From Trichostrongylus colubriformis (taxonomy: Eukaryota > Nematoda > Chromadorea > Rhabditida > Trichostrongylidae), in the NCBI GenBank assembly GCA_963978905.1, contig OZ022258.1, positions 34,161,282 through 34,225,281 of the forward strand: 64,000 bases of DNA, in the 5' to 3' direction. The notes beneath the pieces are model-generated. The model did no database searches. It was given only the letters and a program-made list of their open reading frames with translations, and was not told where the DNA came from. The stretch's first letter is position 1. Every line of letters starts with the position of its first letter. Of this stretch, positions 24,501 through 32,290 are shown piece after piece. A program made the translations under genes and the position numbers.

Positions 24501-26798
24501 CAGCGGTTGCCGCCGGGAAGCTCATAGTTTCGCGCTCGACGTTGAGTTGCTTATCACTCTGCGTCCGCAATCACGTAATCTCCAAAAGAAATAATTTGCT
24601 CCCAGGGATCTATGGTCTCCTCCGGCGGTAGCTCCGCCTCGTTGGACGTCACTTTCAGGAGCTATCATGGTTTAGCTGTACTCTTGTTTGTCGCATCATG
24701 AAATTTTAGGTGTGGTCCGTAGTAAGCAAATATGTAGGTGGGTAACGAAAGAACTAGTTCCGTTGACGATCTCTGCAAAAAAAATCAAACACAGGATTTC
24801 CATAACTTAATGTCTTCTCAGACCTGGTACTATTTAATCAAAGCAACACGAGCACCAAGATTCGATTTGGTGGGGTTGCTTGGGCAAATAGTGCCAACAA
24901 GGTTCTTTTGTTCTAAGGTACAAAACGAAGGTCTAAAGGATCTACAGCTGGTCTGTATTCCTACCGAGCCACTTCAGTAGTTGGCGGAGACGAGCGCTGT
25001 CCAAAAATCTGCTTTCAATGTTGGTTTGTCTTCCTAATTGCGTCACCGATCGTATGATAGCCGCCGATTTCCTCCGCAGCTCTTACAGTTGCGCCCACGA
25101 TGCGTGCTTGGGCGGAACTTTGACGGGATGTATCTCTGCCAGGTCTTGGTTTTTCGACCTTTGCAAGTGGCTTTTTCAGGGATAGTATGGCGAAAATTCT
25201 CAATTTCCTCAGACGAGAACATATCTACCTTTAAACTACCTAGTCACTATCTCGTTTCATAATCAACCACAGACCAAATTCTGCCTGTTGGAACCTTCAA
25301 GCTCAATATGAAGTTCGTGCAAAGTCCGTATGTCTTCGAGACAATCACACCAGCGACAGGATGTCAAACAGGTGATGCGACAGGATGTATGGGATCACTC
25401 CCTTGCCCATCATCTGTTCGACTCCGTACGAGCCGGGTTTTGGTAACTTTGAACGAGACGGCCATTACTGCTCCCTGATCTTCATGAAGGAGTGGTGTCC
25501 ATGTAGAGCAGAAACTCTGGTGTGGTGTCAGCTGCAAATGATCTGGCTCGCTGCTAAGAATTGAGATCGAGAATGGTTTGGCAAGGTGTGTTACGGAAGA
25601 TCGAGTTTTGTGAGACCTCCTTCAAAGGTGAATGGAAGAAATGAAGTGATAATTGCTCAATTTAGTGTTTGGCAGATGAGTGAAAAGTAACTTCTAGCAT
25701 CTAGCTATAAATGCCTTAAAGGCACCGGGAGGGGGGGCAAGGGCGGAATAACGTTTACAAAAACAATGGCGTCTGAAAACAAACATATGGGTTCGGTAGA
25801 TACAATGTGTAACGAAACCAGCGTTGATTAACGCGCCATAGGGCGCTATTTGCCCCCAGGGCGCGCTTCCATCCGAACTGCAAGCTTCCATGGCCGAGCC
25901 ACGCTTCGTTCATTTTAAAGCTTGTCTTCGACCTAATGTAACCTTATTTTTGAATTATTTCCCCTTTAGACTGCTTTCATATTTTACTTGTTTACTTATG
26001 GATCTTCTTAATTGTGCATTTCTATACCTGAAAATCTCAGAAGGGTCAAATAAAGTGGGGGGGGGGGGGGGGGGAGACGCAACTTTGCGTCGACGTCGAA
26101 GCTCTTTTCCCTTACTAGGCTTAGTCTAAAATTGATACCCCCTCCTCCCATATTAAAAAGCATCTGTCAAAGCATAGGTATCATCTGCTTTAGCCTAACC
26201 CTAGGAAGGGAAAGAAGCTTTGACATGGATGAAAATTTTGCGTCTCCCCCCCCCCCCTCGACCTTATTTGATCCGTAAGTACATCTAGAAACAATATAAG
26301 AAAGAACAAAGTAAAAACTAAAAGGAAAACAAATCTATAATAGAACCATCTTCTTTTGGCACCAGCCAAGGCGTCAAATTGGCGAGTTTGTGCAATGGCG
26401 GCCACTCAAACTTGTCCACACTACGTCTGTTCTACAGCAAGCCAAAATTACCCCCTCCTGGTGTCTTTAAATTATTTCCGAGGAGTATTTTTGCAGAGCC
26501 GCAGGAGGATGCTGTTGGAGTGATTACCGATTTTTTATATTACCTGCTACGAGACGGGTGCCTCAAAACTCTGATCTCCACGTGTCTCACATTACACAGA
26601 AAACTGTATTCTTCGAAAACAGTGAGTCGATATAAATTGTTCCACAGAGCTAATGAGTGTGATTTACTTGAAAATTTCCAGGATCACGGGTGGTTATTTG
26701 CACTCAGTTTTCTATTTGATTCTATTGATGATAGATGTCGAGTTATGTACGGTGCTCCAATGATACGTCCAGCGATCGAAAGCAATCAGGAATTGTGA
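6421..26798 (+). CDS. rev-1: DNA repair protein REV1 (Y-family translesion polymerase), multi-exon gene, 5' end not found
   Basis: REV1 is a nuclear dCMP transferase and scaffold for translesion synthesis. Twenty exons were traced by splice sites and family similarity: BRCT (6421-6818), pre-palm (9280-14376), polymerase palm with HIDLDCFF and SCDE metal-binding motifs (14460-16175), palm/thumb (18108-19269), little finger with SVSCDINYGIRF (19331-22292), linker (22356-23152) and REV1 C-terminal domain (26497-26798). About 645 residues are recovered; metazoan REV1 is longer, so the amino end and probably linker parts are missing. Phases agree at every junction except 16175 to 18108, where one palm exon (family consensus near A-S-V-G-I-G) was not found. 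The stop at 26798 overlaps an AATAAA. Intron sizes of up to about 5 kb reflect MITE and transposon insertions. Assignment to REV1 rather than Pol eta/kappa/iota rests on the BRCT and C-terminal domains. Confidence 0.9.
6606..6661 (+). CDS. rev-1: rev-1 exon: BRCT, tryptophan motif
   Basis: The acceptor is tttaag and the donor gtgagg. It encodes YVKPEWIVDW, the conserved tryptophan helix of BRCT domains (VIRPEWIVES in vertebrate REV1). It ends in phase 2. Confidence 0.88.
6715..6818 (+). CDS. rev-1: rev-1 exon: BRCT end
   Basis: The acceptor is ttccag. It continues in phase as CVAAGKLLEIDKYILLPT, corresponding to the SIKAGRLLSYIPYQLY segment of vertebrate REV1, and then runs into the interdomain linker. 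It ends in phase 1. Confidence 0.85.
6819..9279. other. rev-1 intron; repeat fragment near 8890-9115, otherwise unassigned
   Basis: The 2.5-kb intron has no recognised exon. Its only clear repeat is 8890-9115, about 200 bp homologous to 26275-26475 (G/C-run palindrome family). Confidence 0.5.
8890..9115. repeat. Fragment of G/C-run palindromic repeat family
   Basis: The sequence starting gtaagtacatctagaaacaa is closely similar to 26275-26475, including the ggcgtcaaattggcgagttt block. It is one end of the larger repeat at 25700-26475. Confidence 0.75.
9280..9346 (+). CDS. rev-1: rev-1 exon: pre-palm helix
   Basis: The acceptor is tttttacag and the donor gtgaga. The phase-1 junction restores a Glu codon. 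It encodes DARHPKFLEEFYAR, matching the REV1 segment preceding 'SRLHHLSTW'. The next exon completes the Arg codon. Confidence 0.85.
9710..10735 (+). mobile_element. Tc1/mariner-superfamily transposon relic
   Basis: Fragments in different frames follow the order of a Tc1/mariner transposase. SLGVSRRT near 9755 is a helix-turn-helix remnant. MSKGHGLTDLNKENRL and FFDEKILTL follow at 9985-10115, then SVMVWVGLRNGETPF near 10204 and TQEWCATNL near 10377. Many stops and frameshifts are present. The sequence ends near 10735 in gtcgcaccctgta, a terminus common to nematode mariner-like elements. It sits in a rev-1 intron and is inactive. Confidence 0.65.
11117..11405. mobile_element. MITE family 2, well-preserved copy
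   Basis: It begins taaggccgcggtcatacttt and ends with the inverted form near 11388-11405. TIR similarity extends inward (caccggtgtctgc and gcagacaccggcg). The centre holds a gaattcgaattc palindrome. It sits within the rev-1 intron. Confidence 0.75.
11505..12403 (+). mobile_element. Mariner transposon, internally deleted copy
   Basis: The TIRs (ttaggttgattcataataaa and its complement) are flanked by TA at 11503-11504 and 12404-12405. The transposase starts at 11673 with a MPHDFKWSRDHIRN-like N-terminus. A deletion around 11880 joins it to the catalytic region (VHGVEYWELLDEG, then a degraded HDN segment). Frame breaks follow. It is about 360 bp shorter than the related copy at 32832-34094. It is non-autonomous, but its ends could still be recognised in trans. 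Confidence 0.9.
12599..13928. mobile_element. TIR DNA transposon (family 4), non-autonomous
   Basis: The left end (12599-12740; cccatcaggtcatggtgag, aaaaccggtctcaaatttgg) recurs inverted at 13810-13928. A related piece lies at 34190-34690, covering both ends without the middle. The interior has no transposase and includes a tRNA-like stretch near 12930-13010. Confidence 0.75.
12935..13012 (+). repeat. tRNA-like (SINE head) sequence with A and B boxes
   Basis: The sequence tggctgaatgg fits the Pol III A-box consensus, and ggttcaagttcc about 55 bp downstream fits a B-box with one mismatch. No complete cloverleaf is visible, so this is probably a tRNA-derived SINE head rather than a functional tRNA. 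Confidence 0.4.
14245..14376 (+). CDS. rev-1: rev-1 exon: N-terminal to palm
   Basis: The acceptor is tttttag and the donor gtaagc. With the preceding exon it gives YAR-SRLHLISTLAQEMKDW, the conserved REV1 'SRLHHLSTW' block, followed by a Gly-rich segment ending SANYVA. Confidence 0.88.
14460..14571 (+). CDS. rev-1: rev-1 exon: polymerase palm, first metal-binding Asp
   Basis: The acceptor is tttgcag. It encodes RMIFHIDLDCFFVSVALRD and then RPDLIGKPVAITHSK, the Y-family motif I with catalytic Asp in HIDLDCFF and the REV1-typical FFVSV. It ends at an in-phase AAG. Confidence 0.92.
14774..14965. mobile_element. MITE family 2, short copy in rev-1 intron
   Basis: The left end resembles gtcgcggtcgtactttt and the right end is gagtatgaccgcggccta. 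The interior resembles the copies at 4743 and 59930. Confidence 0.6.
15025..15260 (-). repeat. Possible decayed solo LTR with SL1-like motif
   Basis: The segment at 15098-15118 matches the SL1-like motif of the provirus LTRs (48348-48368) with 3 differences in 21 nt. Similarity also extends a little to each side (accaactttcatca before, aggcaag after, then agcataaagc-like sequence). The rest is too diverged to prove LTR identity. Confidence 0.35.
15857..16035 (+). CDS. rev-1: rev-1 exon: fingers
   Basis: The acceptor is ttttag and the donor gttagt. It encodes ELASVSYAARECGLHNGMF and then LCPNLICLPYLFDDYRTIS, the Y-family fingers block (SYEAR-GI-NGMF, LCPNL-x-x-PY). Confidence 0.92.
16106..16175 (+). 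CDS. rev-1: rev-1 exon: palm with catalytic SCDE
   Basis: The acceptor is gtttag. It encodes YTLEIRAVSCDEMYVDCTK; the Asp-Glu pair in SCDE is the second metal-binding site of the family. It ends in phase 0, but the next exon found (18108) needs a 1-nt carry-over, so one exon is unaccounted for between them. Confidence 0.9.
18108..18211 (+). CDS. rev-1: rev-1 exon: palm/thumb
   Basis: The acceptor is attacag and the donor gtcaca. It encodes GSTLIARLATRYAKPDGV, matching the Y-family NILLARMATRKAKPDGQ block, then PTGEASAFIANEK. Confidence 0.9.
18266..18323 (+). CDS. rev-1: rev-1 exon: thumb helix-hairpin-helix
   Basis: The acceptor is ttgcag and the donor gtatgg. It encodes VKNLPGLGYHTYEKLVNEFG, equivalent to the 'V-NLPGVG' hairpin-helix of REV1. 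Confidence 0.9.
19187..19269 (+). CDS. rev-1: rev-1 exon: thumb end
   Basis: The acceptor is tttcag. It encodes CSDLQAVPQSELERILGKK-type sequence (family: CGDLQ...L-KEFG-K-G) and ends at GEQ before gtggag. Reading through instead would meet an early stop at 19311. Confidence 0.85.
19331..19435 (+). CDS. rev-1: rev-1 exon: thumb to little-finger junction
   Basis: The acceptor is attccag and the donor gttgtt. It encodes LYKLCRGQDD and then RKSVSCDINYGIRFTK, a near match to the vertebrate REV1 'LYRFCRG...RKSVSAEINYGIRF'. Confidence 0.93.
19525..19626 (+). CDS. rev-1: rev-1 exon: little finger
   Basis: The acceptor is ctttag and the donor gtgagt. It encodes VAHFLHVIGQELEKKLKQA followed by VTLKLM, corresponding to 'EAFLLSLSEEIQRRLEATG...LTLKIM'. 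Confidence 0.9.
19655..19995. repeat. DNA-transposon terminus and short tandem repeat in rev-1 intron
   Basis: The segment tacagtgctttgcataatga and following bases at 19659-19740 recur inverted near 61240-61325, fitting a shared Tc1-like terminal repeat. An imperfect short tandem repeat (ttcctattctacaaaatgat units) lies at 19826-19890. Confidence 0.55.
20080..20430. repeat. Interspersed repeat shared with 60245-60500
   Basis: Several blocks are common to both loci: ggttgacaggaaatggccca / ggttgacatgcaatggtcca, ggcttatccttccgaaaaac, and ccatgacacctccttcaaag. It is non-coding; the class is not identified. Confidence 0.65.
21068..21175 (+). CDS. rev-1: rev-1 exon: little finger
   Basis: The acceptor is ctttcag; the strong donor cag|gtaagc was chosen over an earlier gg|gtgtg because it preserves alignment length. 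It encodes PAETEKYLGHGKCD, equivalent to 'PVETAKFGGHGICD' of REV1. Confidence 0.9.
21625..21995. mobile_element. MITE family 3 copy
   Basis: The left end is cttaaagacagcattagggg and the right end is the inverted cccctaacgttgcctttaag. The body blocks (ctatttctcgggcttctggc, tgttactaggcatctcgact) recur at 30306-30873 and, inverted, at 46670-47187. Confidence 0.8.
22227..22292 (+). CDS. rev-1: rev-1 exon: little finger end
   Basis: The acceptor is tttcag and the donor gtgagt. It encodes VITMVVLKLFTKLSPVIEDI-RG, equivalent to 'IIGKAMLNMF...ISDMRG'. Confidence 0.87.
22356..22458 (+). CDS. rev-1: rev-1 exon: post-catalytic linker
   Basis: The acceptor is ttgcag. It encodes IGVQCGKL and then YSV...RTKKK, resembling 'VGIHVNQL...YSV...KAKK' of REV1. 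The donor (aaaaaag|gtgttg) is inferred from the alignment and from phase. Confidence 0.7.
22923..22960 (+). CDS. rev-1: rev-1 small exon (tentative): acidic linker
   Basis: The acceptor is ttttaag and the donor gtgagt. Joined in phase it encodes an acidic 13-residue stretch (EETDQVTDALSEE) and leads in frame into the next candidate exon. Support is splice sites and phase only. Confidence 0.5.
23059..23152 (+). CDS. rev-1: rev-1 exon: ubiquitin-binding-like linker
   Basis: The acceptor is cagcag and the donor gtaggt. It encodes LPPSFFGESNKTKISQELLK, resembling the 'DPEVFAALPAELQ-EL' ubiquitin-binding motifs of REV1. It ends in phase 1, exactly as needed to join the C-terminal-domain exon at 26497. 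Confidence 0.65.
23423..23717. mobile_element. Palindromic MITE in rev-1 intron
   Basis: TIRs of about 26 bp (gccgcatgcgaagtttcacgcg and its complement cgcgtgaaactttgcatgcggt) bound about 295 bp of non-coding sequence. Confidence 0.7.
23746..24400. repeat. Unclassified interspersed repeat, also at 32290-32815 inverted
   Basis: The 650-bp segment matches the reverse complement of 32290-32815 across most of its length (for example cctttaaaggcactttccgc, ccatttggatggtatcatgag-type blocks, and gcgctgccaggaggcctc). A 212-codon open frame at 23655-24293 lies in it but has no known motif and is not conserved in the other copy. Confidence 0.75.
24401..25690. other. rev-1 intron, unassigned
   Basis: I see no coding exon or recognisable repeat here. 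The phases at 23152 and 26497 join directly, so no further exon is required. Confidence 0.4.
25700..26475. repeat. Large palindromic repeat with G19 and C12 runs
   Basis: The left half carries 19 consecutive G (26056-26074) followed by agacgcaactttgcgtcgac. The right half carries agcttt...ttttgcgtct followed by 12 C (26246-26257), in inverted orientation. Related copies are at 61830-62040 and 8890-9115. It lies just upstream of the REV1 C-terminal-domain exon. Confidence 0.75.
26497..26621 (+). CDS. rev-1: rev-1 exon: C-terminal domain, first part
   Basis: The acceptor is tttgcag and the donor gtgagt. It encodes EPQEDAVGVITDFLYYLL and then CLKTLISTCLTLHRKL, matching the REV1 C-terminal helical domain that binds Pol eta/iota/kappa and REV7 (vertebrate 'D-x-EEDVLQVVKYCTDLIEEKDL-KLDLVIKYMKRL'). 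Confidence 0.85.
26682..26798 (+). CDS. rev-1: rev-1 terminal exon
   Basis: The acceptor is tttccag. It encodes WLFALSFLFDSIDDRCRVMY-GAPMI..., corresponding to 'VWNMAFDFILDNVQVVLQQTYGSTL', and ends at TGA 26796-26798. An AATAAA polyadenylation hexamer (26798-26803) overlaps the stop codon. Confidence 0.87.
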   Translation, partial: DHGWLFALSFLFDSIDDRCRVMYGAPMIRPAIESNQEL

Positions 26799-27490
26799 AT
26801 AAAGAAGCATCTCACTAGTTTTTGTAAAAACTGCATTGAATACATTGTTGTATCTATTGCTCAAGCTGATTTTTGCTCATAGCGGATTTATCAGATACTC
26901 AGATGATTTTTGCGCCTTCCTCTATTCTGAGAACAAGAATCTTGGTAATGAGTTTCTTGGAAGGCACCTACCACAACTCAAAATTTATTTGGATTATTCC
27001 AATCTCCACGTCTGCGACAAGTACGACAATCTTTCGAGAAGACTATGATTGCCCCCTCACGAGTGTCAGCAGACCTCTAAACCGGACGACGAGACTGTAT
27101 TATCACAATAGGCTGACTTTGAATGTATATTTTTCATTCTTTTCCCTTTAAATTTGAAATTCACTTTTTGAATTTTTCATTTTCCAAAAATTAAATATGT
27201 TTCATAGGTATCCAAATACCACTCTCCAAAAATCTTGGCTTGTATGTATTGTATGTGTATGTGGCTTGTATGAGCTTGGAAAGCCGACGATGAATGCGAT
27301 TCATCTCCCAAGCACCATTTCAAACTTACAAAACAGTTCCACCTGGACCAGAAGAGTACAGAAAGACCAGAAAAGTTTAGAAAGGGGTCGCAAACCACAA
27401 GTACAGTGTGACTTACCTGTAAGACAACCGGCTGTCGCAAAGGCCACCGCTAATCTGACTTAGTGGGGGTGGCTTCGGAAACCCGACGGG
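26799..27490. other. rev-1 3' region, no gene seen
   Basis: Directly after the REV1 stop there is AT-rich sequence with several short open frames and no recognisable protein. It probably contains the short 3' UTR and intergenic DNA. Confidence 0.4.
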
Positions 27491-27494
27491 AGAC

Positions 27495-28040
27495 GGTCGT
27501 TTGACTCGGCCCCTTGCAGCTAATTTGCCAGTGGGGCACATGGGCCGTAGTTGCAATCCCAGCACCGACCATTCGGCGCATCTTCTGCATCAGGCAACTC
27601 GTCCACGGCACGGAACTCTCAGATTTGCGTGAGTGATAGTTACCATATAAGGGACCTTATCAAAGAAGCACTGCAAGTTTCTGAGGGGAAGTTTGTATCA
27701 CAACTCCTTAGCAACTACCCCGGACAAAACAAGCAGTGTTCCCCATCGTTGAAAATGTAGACGGGAGAAGAAAAAAAGCCAAAAGCGGGGAAAAATGCCA
27801 GAATCCACGCTTAGTTCGCCAGTGCAATGAAATAAGGTTTGTGAAAGTCAGCAATTTGCAGTTTTTGTTTAACGAAGATTTGTATGGCAATTATCAACGA
27901 CGAACATTTGAGGGTTCGGTGATGTGACGAGTTAATCGTCGCAAAAGATGCGTCGAATGGTCGGTCTTAGGGTGGCAGCAACGGCCCATGGGCCCCATTG
28001 GCAACGTGGCTGCAAGGGCCGCCTGACATACACCCGAAAC
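27495..28040. mobile_element. MITE family 1, copy C
   Basis: The left TIR at 27503-27605 (cagctaatttgccagtgggg, gcgcatcttctgca) is inverted at 27930-28025 (gcaaaagatgcgtc, ggcccatgggccccattggc). It is a complete, uninterrupted example of the family seen at 2791 and 4008. Confidence 0.8.
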
Positions 28041-28149
28041 CCGACCCATCGACGTGAAGCCGATGGCGCTTTAAGCCCACACAGGTTGCGAAAAGTTTGT
28101 TTGTTATTGCTATGAACACATCTTTCTTACTCCTTTAAGGGTTTTTTTG

Positions 28150-29260
28150 GGTTAACCCAAAATGCCTCCAAAGTTTTGCGCGCTGGAGTTCGGGTTTCGT
28201 GCAACAGTATCCCTACAGTTACCCCAAACTCTACAGCCCCATGACATTGCAAGTGTTGAGCACCAGAGGGTCTCAGACCTCGATCTCCTTAGGCCACCGA
28301 AATGTTCTTTGATTCTAGTGCATAGGGGCCGTCCAGTTTCCCCAATATACCCATCTACACAAATCTTGCAAGATATCAGGTAGACCACGCCTGACTCCTG
28401 GCAGTCATCTTATCGTCCATTAGGACAGACCGCACAATGCAAGGTAGGGCATGTGCGATTATAGCCTCGGTTCCGAATTGATTGTTGCCTAGGGGAGGTC
28501 GGGGGAATTTCGACCCTCCGGACTGCATCGTCGAAACCACACCTACCCTCCTAACGGCCGAACTGATGGCAACGGTTATGAAAGGCATGCAGAACGGTAC
28601 CTTTGTGCCTTCGTCGATACCAGATCTCGGATACGTTCTCAAAGGGTATGCCGACTGGAAATAAAGCAAGATATCTTTGCTGCTAGGCTTACTATACTAT
28701 ATTATTTTACTACATATCATGGGTGGTCCAGGAAGAGGCTGCTCTTTTGGTGGTGGGGTAGCCATTTGCCTGCGTGTTCTTACGGGCTAGTTCCAGAAAA
28801 TCTGCTTTCTCCTGAAACTTTTTCGCCGTGTTGAACATGTTCTTTATGATCGCCCGCTTAGTTTTCGGAGTGTGTGCCGACTGGAAATAGACCAAGATAT
28901 TTTTGCTGCTAGGTTTCCTATACCATTTTCGATAACACCCTCGTTCAAGTTGCATCTATACGTTTAGGAAAGGAAGCCAGTAGTTTTTACACTTCTTTCG
29001 TGTAAACTGGGTATTTTCGCTCGGTCAGCTGGCTGCAACTCGCGTCCATTTCTTTCGTCGCGCAGACGACGAGGTAATCATCTATATGGCTTCAATAGAG
29101 TGAGTGTCGATGATCCAGAAGCGGCTTTTCTATCTTGTACATATACGTAGGCTATGTGCTATACGTTAATGCAGGTGTTGACCATTGACCCATCGCTAGC
29201 CCCTGATCTACTTGTAATATTTCCCACAACATCTGTATATTGAGCGATCTAGACATTCTT
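28150..29260 (-). mobile_element. Penelope-like element relic (RT and GIY-YIG endonuclease)
   Basis: Reading leftward, a decayed RT segment (YYKQIRG...WVNGQ, then FWIIDTHSIEAI) is followed by KWYRKPSSKNILVYFQSAHT. The GIY-YIG domain (VYLISCKICVDGYIGETGR with downstream R and E) follows at 28388-28270. This order is that of Penelope-like retroelements. Stops and frameshifts are frequent. Confidence 0.75.
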
Positions 29261-29499
29261 CGATTAGTGTCATGATCTGAGAAGTGACAAGCCGTGCATG
29301 TCGATCGACGAACTGCTCGTCTAGGAGGTCAAAGGTCGCACGCAATGCGCCCTCATTTGACACTCAAGGCGTGTGCTCACGGTTTTAAGTAAGTGTGTAG
29401 TTCCAGCTATGCCATCATGAACTCTGCTCAATCTTCGATATCGCCGCTTCAATTACTCCGCCGGAGATGTTCTATGTTGACTTTCGTTCTGCAAGTGTG

Positions 29500-29960
29500 C
29501 TCTTGTTATTGCAATATCGAGATCCCCTGGTAGTATTGGGTTGTGCGGAAAGTTTTCAGACTAATGTTGGAGAACATTGAATGGTTAGTAACTTCAATGA
29601 CATCGTGTACTGTGAGTTTTGGAGTATTCGTAAGGTCTGAAACTTCGCGTATAGAAAGGTCAGGCCGAGCTACACAGGTGACCAGCACGAGGCGTTTGTT
29701 CTGTGTTTGTGGTCGAGATTTCTTGAGCGATTCGTCACCGTCGTCGAACTTACGGTACCAGTAGAAGCACGTCGAGGGACAGGGGGGTTTGTCCCTTCAT
29801 TGTCTCCTGCAGAAAGAGATGGACCTCCTTCGCGGATCGGCCGGAGCGGTATTGCTGAAGCAGAACTGGTCGGTAGAGCATCTTCCTGCCATTCATTGCG
29901 AAGGCACTACTGGGAACAGGAGACGATATGTCGCATGCTGTTGACAGGTTCATATACAGA
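29500..29960 (-). mobile_element. Mariner-superfamily relic (transposase N-terminus)
   Basis: Minus-strand fragments follow the order of a mariner N-terminus: RPVLLQQYRSGRSAKEVHLF, then YRKFDDGDESLKKSRPQTQ in another frame, then VARPDLSIREVSDLTNTPK (helix-turn-helix region). Frameshifts separate the pieces and the catalytic half is absent. Confidence 0.65.
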
Positions 29961-30305
29961 ACATGAAACACAAAGGTTAGGTCCGCTCACAACATCGGGT
30001 GACAAGAATATGTTGTTTTAAACCCGACCATGCATTTAGTTCGAAAACTTTCCGGACATCCTAATATAATAAACTATCCCGATATTCAGATGCGATTTGC
30101 ATCAGGGAATCCTCCAGATCCTTGAGACCCTGTTTCTGCTCTGTGGGCAGATTGGAAACGACGTTTTTGGCTTTATTGGCTGAGTATGGTGAACATTGAT
30201 GTTGCAAATAGCCGGAACTCCACATACTGCAAGGTTTTAGTCCTGATGTTCGAAAAACATGAAGGGAAAAAGAATGGCCAGCAGGACTGGTGTTTACACT
30301 TCTTT

Positions 30306-30873
30306 TAAAGACATCATTAGGGGTAATGCGGTAATGAAGAAATCATCATTAGGGGTAATGCGGTAATGAAGAAATCCCTACAAGAAGTCACTCACATGGT
30401 AGTCCTGGGTCTAAGAAGGCTATCTGTGGCGAAATCCCGGTGAAAAAGCGCCCATCCAAGCTGTAGAAACTCTGCAAAGCGCCGCAATCATGCAGCGGTT
30501 CCGCCTCCCGATGACGTAATTCCCGATTGATTGGGGTGGGAGCGGCCAGGGAGATGAGGTAGGATCGGGGGTTCGCGGTGCGCTTTCGCAGTTTTAGCTT
30601 GAAACTCACTCAAAAAATAGATGTTGTCGTATTTCCAAACATTCCCCTGTGTTTACTTGGCAGCATGCCAATGGAAAACTATATCAGACTACTCCCCTCT
30701 TGACGGACAGGTCGTTCGCGTCGAGAACCAACAGTGGAAAGGGGGTCCTATTTCTCGGGTATTGGGTCACTTCCATCGTTTTTTCTCCACTATCCTGTTA
30801 CTAGGCATCTCGACTTTCATATGCACTATTTCTTTTACTTTTCGTCCGACTTTCCCCTAATGCTTCCTTTAAG
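30306..30873. mobile_element. MITE family 3 copy with duplicated left end
   Basis: The left end (cattaggggtaatgcggtaa) is present twice, in a 32-bp tandem at 30314-30380. The right end near 30850 is the inverted form. The body matches 21625-21995. Confidence 0.8.
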
Positions 30874-30879
30874 GCCTTT

Positions 30880-31630
30880 TCGCTAACCAATCTGGTCCTT
30901 TTGTACGCCCGATGCACCAAATTGTAAAACTTGCCGAGACCGTTGCTCACCCTAACTTGTGCCACGCGCTTTTCCAACGAATGGTGCTAAAGCAAGTAAT
31001 ACAGCCTTTCTTAGGAAATGTCTGGGAATCTGAGGCAGACGAATATCACAAAGTCTTAATCTTGCGCCGTGGAGAGCTTGCTCGGGCCGCCAGATCTTTT
31101 CTTGACCTGACATGGGCGAAGAAGACAAGCTGAGCTGAAGAGTCTTGGCTTCGGCCGAGGCCTCCGTTTATAAGCACTCTGCAGCTGGCATATAAGAAGA
31201 GTACAGTTCGCGTCGCCTAGCTCTTCGTGAAGCAGGTGGCTACGAGGCATAGGCATTTTTTGAAAAGCACAAAATTAGTCACAGCATTCAAATCGGTTAG
31301 TTTATGATTTGAAGATCAACTATAAAAATAACTAGTAAAGCTCCAAATACTACAGTGGCGCTAGCTACAGTGATATCCTGTGCTACACTCGGTTTGTACT
31401 TATGCGTCCCGCTCACAACCACTCAGTGTCTGAAGATGATGAGCTCTGTGGCCTATCCGACTAGTGTGCTGTGCCTTCAAATGTGGTACTCCCTGTATAG
31501 TTGATGACACTACCGAGACAACACCGTTTTCGTCAACTTGCTTCTCTCTTTTCCCATCTTTACTTAGAGCTATTCATAAAAGAGCCCACATGTGGTGATT
31601 TGTCCTAGACCTAGTCTAGACATCTCCAAC
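30880..31630. other. Unassigned intergenic sequence
   Basis: No gene, RNA or repeat is recognised. A 73-codon open frame at 30912-31133 has no motif. Confidence 0.4.
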
Positions 31631-32290
31631 TCTGATTTTGGGTCTGATGTTGTGCTCGCTCCCCACAGGTACATCGGATAATAACAATGTGACCTTCTCA
31701 GTCATGCCTCAGCATAAGACTTGGCGGGAAAAATTCAGGGGCTTCCCAAGTGTTGAGGCAATCAATGAAGGGTTGAGCAGTGTAATTTGGTTCTCTGTTT
31801 TTAGAAATTATGACACTATCGATGATGTGCACCATCGGTTTTCAAAGGTGATTCGCTCACTCGATTATTTTTTTCCGATAAAGGAAAGGTTGTTTTGTTA
31901 AGAGGTACCCACGGCACATCAGGGATTTGTTTGAACTGAGAACCCTTCACCATCTGATAAGTACAAAAAAGTCAACAGAAAATCTGTTTCTCATCTGTGA
32001 CGCTACTTTTCTTCCGAAGGAACAAAACTTTCTTCGTCCGGAATATGCCTTTTCTCGCATATAAGTAAGCGTATGAGTAGCAAAAAGAGAGCGCCACTTC
32101 TATATGGATCTGATGACCATCTTCCTTCTCCTTCTAATGAATCCAACGTTGCCGAACATTTTGCCAATGTTTTCAATTCCACCGATGACATATCTGGTAG
32201 CGTTTTTATCTCGATTGACTCGGACTGCTCTTTGCCAGTTATTGACACCACCCTCGTTTACAAATGCCTACGAAATGCCCAGAAATGAAG
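31630..32290 (+). mobile_element. CR1/Jockey-type LINE fragment
   Basis: Fragmentary frames read TSDNNNVTFSV (end of an APE endonuclease, degraded SDH motif), then AINEGLSSVIWFSVFRNYD, then HFANVFNSTDD, the spacer that precedes the reverse transcriptase in CR1/Jockey LINEs. In-frame stops show it is dead. The RT domain is absent. Confidence 0.6.
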
